This document shows, one piece after another, positions 39,845 to 48,185 of a DNA stretch of 64,000 nucleotides. Source of the stretch: an uncultured Prevotellaceae bacterium (GTDB lineage: Bacteria > Bacteroidota > Bacteroidia > Bacteroidales > Bacteroidaceae); NCBI GenBank assembly GCA_900314655.1, contig OMWC01000020.1, forward strand, positions 1 through 64,000, read 5' to 3'. Position 1 is the first letter of the stretch, and every line of letters begins with the position of its first letter. The notes below the pieces were generated by a model, which saw nothing but the letters and a program-made list of their open reading frames with translations, made no database searches and had not been told where the DNA came from. A program made the position numbers and the translations under genes.

Positions 39845-40858
39845 ATGAACAAGAGAAGAACTTCGCTGAAAGACTTGGCTGCCCGTCTGGGTGTCAGTAT
39901 TGCTACGGTTTCGCGTGCCCTGCGCAATTCCCATGAGGTGGGTGACGAGATGAAGGAAAAGGTGCAGGCGCTGGCGAAGGAGATGAACTATCGTCCGAAT
40001 CCTTTTGCTCAAAGTCTGCGCAAGGAGGCTCCGCGGATTATTGGTGTGGTGGTGCCTAATCTGGTCACTCATTATTATGCGGCTGTGCTCGACGGGGTGG
40101 AGGATTTTGCGGTGAAGAACGGCTATTCGGTGATTAGCGCGAACTCTCACGAAAACCATGAACGCGAGGCGAGGGCCATCGACAACTTTATCAATCTGCA
40201 TGTGGAGGGCATTATTGCCTGTCTGGCTCAGGACACCGTGGACTACAGTCATTTCAAGGAGATTCACGAAATGGGCATTCCGCTGGTGTTCTTCGCACGC
40301 ACTTGTCTGCCGGAGTTGTTTTCGTCGGTGGTGGGTAACGGCGATGTGGCTGCACAAGAGGCTACGCAGCACTTGATAGAGACGGGTTCGCGGCGCATTG
40401 CCTTCATCGGAGGACCGAATCATCTTGACATGGTGCGCCGCCGAAAGCATGGCTATCTGGAGGCTTTGCGGGAGAACAGGATTGAGATAGACCGCACGCT
40501 GGTGGTCTGCGACAAGATTGACTACGACGTGGCTCGCGAACAGACTATGGGGCTGCTCAGGCGCGAAGACCGCCCAGATGCTATTCTGGCGTTCAACGAT
40601 ATCATTACCTACGCTGCCTTTGATGCCATTAAGGCCAGCGGGCTCCGGATTCCGGAGGATGTGGCCATCATCGGTTTTACGGATGGTGACACTTCTGCCC
40701 ACGTGACTCCGAAGCTTTCGGTCATCATGGACCAGGCGCATGCTCAGGGCACGAAGGCCTGCGAACTGCTGCTGAAGCATATTGCGGGAGAGAAGAAAAT
40801 CTCGAAGGAGGTGGTGCCCATGATTCTGAAGATCAGGGAATCGAGCGAAAAACATTAG
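39845..40858 (+). CDS. LacI-family transcriptional regulator
   Basis: This 337-residue protein has a LacI helix-turn-helix and hinge (residues 1-60: TSLKDLAARLGVSIATVSRA and MNYRPNPFAQSLR) and a periplasmic-binding-protein-like sensor domain (about 62-330). It probably senses a sugar or sugar phosphate in the cytoplasm and controls itself and possibly the adjacent carbohydrate locus. The ATG at 39845 (MNKRRTSLKDLAARLG) is chosen because it begins the HTH region; the frame is open 44 codons further up, but that part covers the promoter. An ideal LacI-type palindrome overlaps its promoter. Confidence 0.93.
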   Translation: MNKRRTSLKDLAARLGVSIATVSRALRNSHEVGDEMKEKVQALAKEMNYRPNPFAQSLRKEAPRIIGVVVPNLVTHYYAAVLDGVEDFAVKNGYSVISANSHENHEREARAIDNFINLHVEGIIACLAQDTVDYSHFKEIHEMGIPLVFFARTCLPELFSSVVGNGDVAAQEATQHLIETGSRRIAFIGGPNHLDMVRRRKHGYLEALRENRIEIDRTLVVCDKIDYDVAREQTMGLLRREDRPDAILAFNDIITYAAFDAIKASGLRIPEDVAIIGFTDGDTSAHVTPKLSVIMDQAHAQGTKACELLLKHIAGEKKISKEVVPMILKIRESSEKH

Positions 40859-40880
40859 TTTCATAATAGCGACATATTGA

Positions 40881-40912
40881 AAATCCTCCAACACGTTGGG
40901 GGATTTTTTTTA
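40881..40912 (+). terminator. Rho-independent terminator after the LacI-family gene
   Basis: Stem AAATCCTCCAAC / GTTGGGGGATTT with a 2-nt loop and a run of eight T. It separates the LacI gene from the HTCS gene. Confidence 0.85.
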
Positions 40913-40941
40913 GCAATAAAAGGTAAAAATGTATTAAAAAA

Positions 40942-40972
40942 TTGCTTTTTTCATCTATACTTATTATATTTG
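40942..40972 (+). promoter_or_regulatory. Promoter of the first HTCS gene
   Basis: TTG (40942-40944) and TATATTTG (40965-40972) are 20 bp apart, 19 bp before the ATG at 40992. Confidence 0.65.
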
Positions 40973-40991
40973 CAGCGTCATCATCGCTGTT

Positions 40992-43900
40992 ATGGGTATG
41001 AAGCAAATTCTTTTACTGAAATGGCTTGTTCTGGGACTTGTTGTTCTACTCGGCATGGACACCCATGCACAGGTGGAACGTGAGTTCAGAAAAGTGCTGT
41101 CGAACGGTGAGGTGTCGAATGCGAGCGTACATTGCATGCTCCGCGACCGTCAGGGATTTATCTGGTTCGGAACGACTTCAGGACTGGAACGTTTCGACGG
41201 CTATCACTTCAAGACATTCCATTCGCGATCCTCCGATCCCGAGTCGCTTCTTGACGATGGCGTTGACGAGATACATGAAGACCAGTACGGACTGCTCTGG
41301 GTACACACATCGTCGGGCTATTGCGTCTATAATCCTGAAACTGAAAAGTTCGACCGCACGCCCGAAGAGTGGATGAAAGGCGTGGGGATGTATGGCCGGC
41401 CCAATCGCCTCTTCATAGATTCGCGAAAGAATATCTGGTCGGTGGTGGATGGCAAGGGATGTTATTACTTTGACGCCAAGACAGACAAACCGTTTCTTTT
41501 CAAGATGGGCCGCAAGAAAGACGCTATTCCCAACGGAACGGTGACTGACATCACGGAGATAGAAGGCACGGTGGTGCTGATCTACAACGACGGTACGATG
41601 GTGCGCCTGGATGCCCATAAGCGGAAACCTCTCTGGATCAGCACTTACTTCCCCGATCATCATTCGCCCAAGGGTTACGATTATAAATTGCTTATTGACA
41701 CACGGGGCAACTACTGGGTGACGGTAGCGGGAATGACGAAGATCTACTCGCCGAGCCTGAAGAAGTGGTTTGACACCGTGCCGCAATGGCTGAAGGCCAA
41801 CGGGGCAGAAACCTCGCTGGAGCATATCCTCGTGCGGGATATTCGGGAAGATAATCACGGTCGCCTGTGGATAGCCACCGACCACGACGGCCTGATGATG
41901 TTCAACTGGAATACGAAGGAATGCCTATCGTTCAAGAACGATAAGAACAATCCTACGTCGTTGCCCGAAAACGCGCTGAATGCCCTGATGCTGGATCCCA
42001 ATGGCGCGCTCTGGGTGGGTACCTACAAGAATGGTGCGGCCTATTCGTGGGACTATCTTTCCATCTTTGAATTTAGGGAAATAGGCGATATAAATGGCAT
42101 CACGGAGGATGCTGACGGCAACTGGTGGCTGGGAACCAACTATCAGGGCGTGATCTGCTACAATCCACTGACGGGAGAGCGCAAGCATTTCAGGCGCGAT
42201 CAGACCCACCTCACCACAGATGTCATCGTCTCGGTGAAACGAGCGAAGGACGGGGCGTTGTGGTTTGGCAGTTTCAATGGTGGACTGGCGTGCTATAAGA
42301 ACGGCGTTTGGAAGGCTTACCACAAGCAGGACGGACTGGCCGGTGAGAGTGTATGGTCGCTGGCCGAACTTCCTTCGGGCCATCTGGTTATCGGTACGTT
42401 GGGCTCGGGCGTGCAGATTCTGAATCCGCAAACGGGCGAATTCCGCACTTTCAACAGAAACAATTCAAAGCTGGAGTCTGACTTTGTGTCGTGTGTGTCG
42501 CTATCAAAGCAAGGTCGCGTCATGATTGCCCATTCGCAAGGGTTCTCCTTGCTGGATCCCACGACAGACAAACTGGAGAACTTCACGAAGACGAGGTCGG
42601 GCAAGCTGTTCCTGAATCCGCAGATTAACCAGATGTACGAGGACTCTCGCGGACTGGTCTGGATTGCCACCAATTCAGGTCTTAATATTCTTGACAAGCT
42701 GAATGATGACCTGTACGAACTGACCATAGACAACGGACTGGGCGGAAAGGTGGCCTGTGGCGTTACTGAAGACCATCATGGAAACATCTGGATTACCACG
42801 GATAAAGGCGTGGCACAAGTGACAGTCTCGCGCCAAGGCAAGCGTTGTGATTTCTCCATCGTGAACTACAACCATCTCGACGGATTGCAGGGAAGGCAGT
42901 TCAACTTCCGTTCCATCTTCACGAACCGCAAGGGCGACGTGCTCTTTGGCGGACAGGATGGTGTGAACATATTCCCCGAAGGCCGCAAGGAACCGGTTCA
43001 GACAAAGTCGGAAGTCATCTTCAGCGGCCTGATTCTCTTTGACCATCCGCTGGCGGTGGGAGAGGAGTATGACGGACATGTGGTACTGGAAAAAGCCCTC
43101 AATATCACCCGCGAGATAGAACTCAGCTCGGATGATAATTCTTTTACCATACAGCTGGCTGCCACGACGATTGTGGTGCCTTCGCGCAAGCGCTTCTACT
43201 ATAGGCTGAAAGGGCTGTCGGACAAATGGATGATGACACCGCCTAACCGCAACGAGGTGACGTTTACCAATCTCTCGCCCGGAACCTATACGCTCGAAGT
43301 GAGCATCGTAGGCCGTGACGGGCGTATCTCCAAGGAGGTCAGCACGTTGAAGATCAAGGTGAATCCTCCTTTCTACTTGTCGGCTTGGGCATTCCTGATC
43401 TATACCCTGCTCATAGCCACAGGCCTGATTTATGCCTATAGGTTGTCGGTGCGTCGTCAGGAAGAGCGCTTCCGTGTGGAACAACTGGAGCGTGAGCGCA
43501 TCAGGGAAAAGGAACTCGACGAGAAGAAGATGAAATTCTTCACCAACGTGAGCCATGATCTCAGGGCTCCGCTGATGCTGGTTCTCCAGCCCCTGAACCA
43601 ACTGCTGAAGAAAGAAGAGAATCCCAAGAAGAAGAACACCCTCGAAATCGTAAACCGTAACGCTACCAAACTACTTGGACTTGTTGACCAGCTGCTCGAT
43701 TTCCGCAAACTGGAAGACAGTCAGGTGAAACTCAATCCCGTGACGGGCGACATCGTGAACTATCTGCGCAGTATCTGCCGCTCGTTCAGGCTGTTGCAGG
43801 ACCGAAACATCCATCTCACGTTCTACTCGCCCATGGAGTCGCTGGTGATGTCGTTTGATGATGACAAGATTGAAAAGGTGATGAATATACTCCTTTCCAA

Positions 43901-45107
43901 TGCCTATAAGTTTACGAAAGACGAAGGTCGAGTGGATGTTTCCATTCAGCTGATGCCCAAGGCGGATGAACCCTCACAGGCCGAGGACCTCTTGCAGATC
44001 AAAGTGTCGGATACGGGCGTGGGCATTTCGGATGAAGACAAGAAGCATGCCTTCGATCGTTTCTACCAGGTGGAGGGACAGGATATGCCTTCGTATGGTG
44101 GCAGCGGACTCGGTCTTTCGATGGTGAAAGACTTTGTGGAGCTTCATGATGGAGAAGTCTTTGTGAACGACAATGCCGGACAGGGCACGGTGTTTACCAT
44201 CAGGATACCCGTGCGCCACGATTTCAGTCTGTCGCAACTGAAGACCGACGAAGCTGCAACAGCCGTGGATGCCGGCGCTCCTGAAAGCGAAACTGCTATG
44301 CAGGAAGATCAGACAGAAGGTCAGGCCGCTGCTGCCGGTGAGCCCATCGGTAACGGAAAATATGAAGTGCTGCTGGTGGATAGCAACCGTGAGTTTATCA
44401 ACTTCTTGATTGCTACGATGAGCGATTTCTATCGTTTGCGCGTGGCCTACAACGGCAAGGAAGCGCTGAAACTGATAGAAGAAAGCAAGCCTGACGTCAT
44501 CGTCAGCGATGTGGAGATGCCCGAGATGAACGGTCTGGAACTCTGCCGGGCCCTGAAAAGCAATATCGAAACGGCAAAGATTCCGTTCGTGCTGCTTACG
44601 ACCCGAGTGTCGCCTGAGCAGAAGATTGAAGGCATGGAGAGCGGTGCTGACGACTATATCACTACGCCGTTTAACTTCGACCTGTTCAATCTGCGTGTCT
44701 CCAACCTGATCAAATGGCGTAAGTCGTCGGAGCAGACAAAGCTCGATCCTCAGGTGAAGCAGATAGAGATTACGTCGCTCGATGAAAAGCTGGTGCAGGA
44801 CGCCACTGCCTATGTGGAAGACAATATCAATAATCCTGACCTTTCGGTGGAGACGCTGAGCGAGGCCATGAATATGTCGCGCGTGCATCTTTATAAGAAG
44901 TTGCTACAGCTGACAGGCAGTACGCCTTCGGAGTTTATCCGCCTGATTCGTCTGCGCCGCGCAGAGCAGTTGCTCCGCCAGAGTCAGTTGAGCGTGGCAG
45001 AGGTGTCCTATATGGTTGGCTTCAATAATCCGCGCTATTTCTCCAAGTATTTCAAGAACTTGTACGGCATGATGCCTTCGCAATACAAAGAGGCTAAAAA
45101 AAGATAA
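40992..45107 (+). CDS. Hybrid two-component system regulator (HTCS) with degenerate receiver
   Basis: This 1371-residue single-chain sensor and regulator has a signal peptide (about 1-27), a periplasmic two-propeller sensor of reg_prop repeats (about 35-720), a Y_Y_Y domain (about 735-795), a membrane segment (about 800-822), a histidine kinase (SHDLRAP with His 855; ATPase with NILLSNAYKFT, DTGVGIS and GGSGLGLSM), a receiver and a C-terminal AraC HTH (about 1270-1370). HTCS proteins activate carbohydrate loci when an oligosaccharide binds outside. The receiver keeps the phospho-acceptor (SDVEMPEMNG, Asp 1173). However, it has Ser 1131 where the second acidic-pocket residue is expected (VDSN) and Thr 1225 in place of the near-invariant Lys (YITTPFN). 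The second HTCS in this window has the normal residues. Confidence 0.95.
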   Translation: MGMKQILLLKWLVLGLVVLLGMDTHAQVEREFRKVLSNGEVSNASVHCMLRDRQGFIWFGTTSGLERFDGYHFKTFHSRSSDPESLLDDGVDEIHEDQYGLLWVHTSSGYCVYNPETEKFDRTPEEWMKGVGMYGRPNRLFIDSRKNIWSVVDGKGCYYFDAKTDKPFLFKMGRKKDAIPNGTVTDITEIEGTVVLIYNDGTMVRLDAHKRKPLWISTYFPDHHSPKGYDYKLLIDTRGNYWVTVAGMTKIYSPSLKKWFDTVPQWLKANGAETSLEHILVRDIREDNHGRLWIATDHDGLMMFNWNTKECLSFKNDKNNPTSLPENALNALMLDPNGALWVGTYKNGAAYSWDYLSIFEFREIGDINGITEDADGNWWLGTNYQGVICYNPLTGERKHFRRDQTHLTTDVIVSVKRAKDGALWFGSFNGGLACYKNGVWKAYHKQDGLAGESVWSLAELPSGHLVIGTLGSGVQILNPQTGEFRTFNRNNSKLESDFVSCVSLSKQGRVMIAHSQGFSLLDPTTDKLENFTKTRSGKLFLNPQINQMYEDSRGLVWIATNSGLNILDKLNDDLYELTIDNGLGGKVACGVTEDHHGNIWITTDKGVAQVTVSRQGKRCDFSIVNYNHLDGLQGRQFNFRSIFTNRKGDVLFGGQDGVNIFPEGRKEPVQTKSEVIFSGLILFDHPLAVGEEYDGHVVLEKALNITREIELSSDDNSFTIQLAATTIVVPSRKRFYYRLKGLSDKWMMTPPNRNEVTFTNLSPGTYTLEVSIVGRDGRISKEVSTLKIKVNPPFYLSAWAFLIYTLLIATGLIYAYRLSVRRQEERFRVEQLERERIREKELDEKKMKFFTNVSHDLRAPLMLVLQPLNQLLKKEENPKKKNTLEIVNRNATKLLGLVDQLLDFRKLEDSQVKLNPVTGDIVNYLRSICRSFRLLQDRNIHLTFYSPMESLVMSFDDDKIEKVMNILLSNAYKFTKDEGRVDVSIQLMPKADEPSQAEDLLQIKVSDTGVGISDEDKKHAFDRFYQVEGQDMPSYGGSGLGLSMVKDFVELHDGEVFVNDNAGQGTVFTIRIPVRHDFSLSQLKTDEAATAVDAGAPESETAMQEDQTEGQAAAAGEPIGNGKYEVLLVDSNREFINFLIATMSDFYRLRVAYNGKEALKLIEESKPDVIVSDVEMPEMNGLELCRALKSNIETAKIPFVLLTTRVSPEQKIEGMESGADDYITTPFNFDLFNLRVSNLIKWRKSSEQTKLDPQVKQIEITSLDEKLVQDATAYVEDNINNPDLSVETLSEAMNMSRVHLYKKLLQLTGSTPSEFIRLIRLRRAEQLLRQSQLSVAEVSYMVGFNNPRYFSKYFKNLYGMMPSQYKEAKKR

Positions 45108-45149
45108 TTTAACAGATTGGGCGTAAATTCTTAACGCTAACATTTTAAT

Positions 45150-45174
45150 AAACGGTTTTTTAGTGCTATCTTTG
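45150..45174 (+). promoter_or_regulatory. Promoter region of the GH31-GH2 operon
   Basis: TATCTTTG (45167-45174) lies 36 bp before the GH31 ATG. No TTTG is found at -33. The spacer contains AAACGGTTT (45150-45158), similar to the AAACGTTT core at the LacI promoter. The weak -33 fits an activator-dependent promoter. Confidence 0.5.
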
Positions 45175-45210
45175 CAAGCAAATTAAATCTATAAGACAAA
45201 ATAAGCCGAA

Positions 45211-48153
45211 ATGAAAATTGCTAGATTATTTGTTTCTGCCGTGCTGCTTACGTGTGTGAGTCTGGCACAGGCAGCAGTGACGAAAGACGGTAACCGCGTG
45301 ACGGTTCAGTTGGACAATCCTGTGGCTAACGGTGCCAAGATTGTTTCTTTACAAGTGATTAACGACAACATTATCCGCGTGCAGGCCACTTCTGAGGCCC
45401 AGCTGCCCCAGAAGCAGCAGAGCCTGATGATTGTGCCCCAGACGGCCAAGCCACAGTTCTCTACTTCAGAGGAAGGAAACGACTTTGTGGTGAAGGCAAA
45501 GAATGTCACCGCACGCATCGACAAGCGCAACGGCCGCGTCACTTTCTTCGATGCCAACGGCAAACAGCTGGCAGCCGAGACCCAGGACGGAAAGACTTTC
45601 AGCAAATTCCGCGTTCCCGAGCGTGAGATTGGCGTGGGCACTATTCCTGAGCAGCAGCGCAACGGCCTTTCGTGGACGCTGAAGTTCGAGAACCAGCCCG
45701 AAGCACTCTACGGACTCGGACAGCACCAGGCCGAAGAACTCAACATGAAAGGCAAGAACGAAGATCTTTTCCAATACAACACCAAGGTAAGCATCCCCTT
45801 TGTGCTCTCCACCAAGGGCTATGGCATCCTGTGGGATTCCTATAGCTATTGCCGCTTCGGCAACCCCAACGATTATCTGCAGCTGAACCGTGCGTTCAAG
45901 CTCTACGACAAGAACGGCAAGCCAGGCCATCTGACCGGAACCTATACCGACAAGGATGGCCAGAAGATTGTGCGCGGCGAAGATTCCATCTACTATGAAT
46001 TCGATACGCCTGCTGCCTCTGCCATTGCCAACCAGACGGAGCCCGGCGGCATCAAGAATCTGCCGAAGGGTTTCAAGATGAAAGGTGCCAAGGTGGTCTA
46101 TGAGGGCTTCATGGAGGCTCAGGAGACCGAACTCTATCAGTTCATTCTCTACTATGCCGGCTACATGAAGGTGTATGTGGGTGGCGAAGAGGTGGTTCCC
46201 GAGCGCTGGCGCACAGCCTGGAATCCCAACACCTGGAAGTTCACGGCTCCGCTGAAGAAGGGCGTGAAGACCCAGCTGCGCATCGAATGGCTGCCCGATG
46301 GCGACGTGTCGTATTGCGGACTTCGCGTATCGGAGCCACGCAGCCGCGAGGAGCGCGATCAGCTCTGCATCTGGAGCGAGATGAGTCGCGACATGGACTA
46401 CTATTTCATTGCCGGTGAAAACTTCGACAAGATTATCTCAGGCTATCGCACGCTGACGGGCAAGGCTCCCGTCTATCCCAAGTGGGTGCTCGGTTTCTGG
46501 CAGAGCCGCGAGCGCTATAAGACACAGGCCGAAATCGAAGAGACACTGGCCGAGTTCCGCAAGCGCCAGATTCCCGTTGACAATATCGTGCAGGACTGGA
46601 ACTACTGGAAGCTCGACTCATGGGGCGACCACACCTTCGAGGCTTCGCGCTATCCCAATCCGCAGCAGATGCTCGACAACGTTCACAAGATGGGCGGTCG
46701 CTTCATGATCAGCGTATGGCCTAAGTTCTACGACACCGTAGCCAACTACAAGGAGCTCGATGCCAAGGGCTGGATGTATCATCAGGCCATCACCGACGAC
46801 ATTCATGACTGGCTGGGCTTCCGCGGTTCGTTCTACGATGCCTACGCCGAAGGTGCGCGCAAGATGTTCTGGCGCCAGATGGACGAGAATCTCTATACGA
46901 AATATAATCACGGCATCGATGCCTGGTGGATGGATGCCTCGGAACCCAACGTGCGCGACTGCACGCCCATGTGGTATCGCAAAGCCCTGAGCGGCCCCAC
47001 GGCGATGGGTTCTTCTACAGAATACTTCAACGCCTACAGCACGGTGAATGCCGATGCCATCTACAACGGACAACGTTCGCTCTTCAAGGGAAAGGCCAAT
47101 GAACCCCGCGTGTTCCTGCTCACCCGTAGCGGTTTTGCCGGAGAACAGCGTTACTCCACGGCTACCTGGAGCGGAGACATCGCAACCCGCTGGGAGGATA
47201 TGCGCGCCCAGATGACCGCCGGACTGAACTATTCGATGTCGGGCGTTCCCTTCTGGGGAATGGACCAGGGCGGTTTCTGCGTGGAAGACCGCTATGTGGC
47301 TGCCCAGCAGGAGTTCGACAAGACCGGCGTGGAGAATAGCGACCTGACGGAGTGGCGCGAGTTGCAGGCCCGTTGGAACCAGTTTGGCTGCTTCATTCCT
47401 CTCTATCGTGCCCACGGCCAGTGGCCTCTGCGCGAAGTGTGGAACATTGCCCCCGAGAATCATCCCTGCTATCAGACCATCGTCTATTACGACAAACTGC
47501 GCTACCGCATGATGCCATATCTCTACTCGATGGCCGGCTGGGCACATCTGAAAGACTACACGCTGATGCGTGCCCTCGTGATGGATTTCCAGGGCGACGA
47601 GAAGGTGTACGACATCAAGGACCAGTGGATGTTTGGCCCGGCATTCATGGCCTGCCCCGTAGGTCAGTATAAGGCCCGCAATCGCAAGGTGTATTTCCCG
47701 AAAGCCAGCGGCTGGTATAATCTCTACGACGGTGAGTTCATCGAAGGTGGACAGAGCCTGATTGTGGATGCTCCCTTCGAGCGTATTCCCGTCTTCGTGC
47801 GCGAAGGTTCCATCGTTCCCTTCGGTCCCGAGATTCAGTATTCCGACGAGAAGCCTGCCTCCGAGATTACGCTCTATATCTATGCTGGCCGCAACGGCGA
47901 GTTCCAGCTCTACGAGGACGAGGGCACCAACTACAACTACGAGAAAGGCAAGTTCGCCACCATCGACATCCGCTACGATGATGCCTCGAAGACCGTCACC
48001 TTCGGCAAGCGTCAGGGCAGTTTCAACGGCATGCTGAAGAAACGTTCGTTCAACATCGTACTCGTTTCGAAGGACAATGTCCAGCCGCTCGACTTCAACG
48101 CCAAGGGCAAGAGTGTTACCTATAGCGGCAAGGCCGTCAGCGTGAAGCTCTGA
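45211..48153 (+). CDS. GH31 enzyme with PA14 insert (probable alpha-xylosidase)
   Basis: This 980-residue secreted enzyme has a signal peptide (1-21), an N-terminal beta-sandwich (about 25-230), a PA14-like insert (about 230-385, with YEGFMEAQETELYQFILYYAGYMKVYVGGE), and a GH31 TIM barrel with nucleophile Asp 575 (WWMDASEPN) and acid/base Asp 656 (ATWSGDIATRW). A beta-sandwich C-terminus follows. This architecture is that of characterised alpha-xylosidases of xyloglucan systems (Cellvibrio Xyl31A and the Bacteroides ovatus locus enzyme), in which PA14 extends the active site toward longer oligosaccharides. Activity is inferred from family and architecture. GH2 follows 32 bp later. Confidence 0.92.
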   Translation: MKIARLFVSAVLLTCVSLAQAAVTKDGNRVTVQLDNPVANGAKIVSLQVINDNIIRVQATSEAQLPQKQQSLMIVPQTAKPQFSTSEEGNDFVVKAKNVTARIDKRNGRVTFFDANGKQLAAETQDGKTFSKFRVPEREIGVGTIPEQQRNGLSWTLKFENQPEALYGLGQHQAEELNMKGKNEDLFQYNTKVSIPFVLSTKGYGILWDSYSYCRFGNPNDYLQLNRAFKLYDKNGKPGHLTGTYTDKDGQKIVRGEDSIYYEFDTPAASAIANQTEPGGIKNLPKGFKMKGAKVVYEGFMEAQETELYQFILYYAGYMKVYVGGEEVVPERWRTAWNPNTWKFTAPLKKGVKTQLRIEWLPDGDVSYCGLRVSEPRSREERDQLCIWSEMSRDMDYYFIAGENFDKIISGYRTLTGKAPVYPKWVLGFWQSRERYKTQAEIEETLAEFRKRQIPVDNIVQDWNYWKLDSWGDHTFEASRYPNPQQMLDNVHKMGGRFMISVWPKFYDTVANYKELDAKGWMYHQAITDDIHDWLGFRGSFYDAYAEGARKMFWRQMDENLYTKYNHGIDAWWMDASEPNVRDCTPMWYRKALSGPTAMGSSTEYFNAYSTVNADAIYNGQRSLFKGKANEPRVFLLTRSGFAGEQRYSTATWSGDIATRWEDMRAQMTAGLNYSMSGVPFWGMDQGGFCVEDRYVAAQQEFDKTGVENSDLTEWRELQARWNQFGCFIPLYRAHGQWPLREVWNIAPENHPCYQTIVYYDKLRYRMMPYLYSMAGWAHLKDYTLMRALVMDFQGDEKVYDIKDQWMFGPAFMACPVGQYKARNRKVYFPKASGWYNLYDGEFIEGGQSLIVDAPFERIPVFVREGSIVPFGPEIQYSDEKPASEITLYIYAGRNGEFQLYEDEGTNYNYEKGKFATIDIRYDDASKTVTFGKRQGSFNGMLKKRSFNIVLVSKDNVQPLDFNAKGKSVTYSGKAVSVKL

Positions 48154-48185
48154 GGTAGATAAATATAATAGAAAAGTAAATACTT

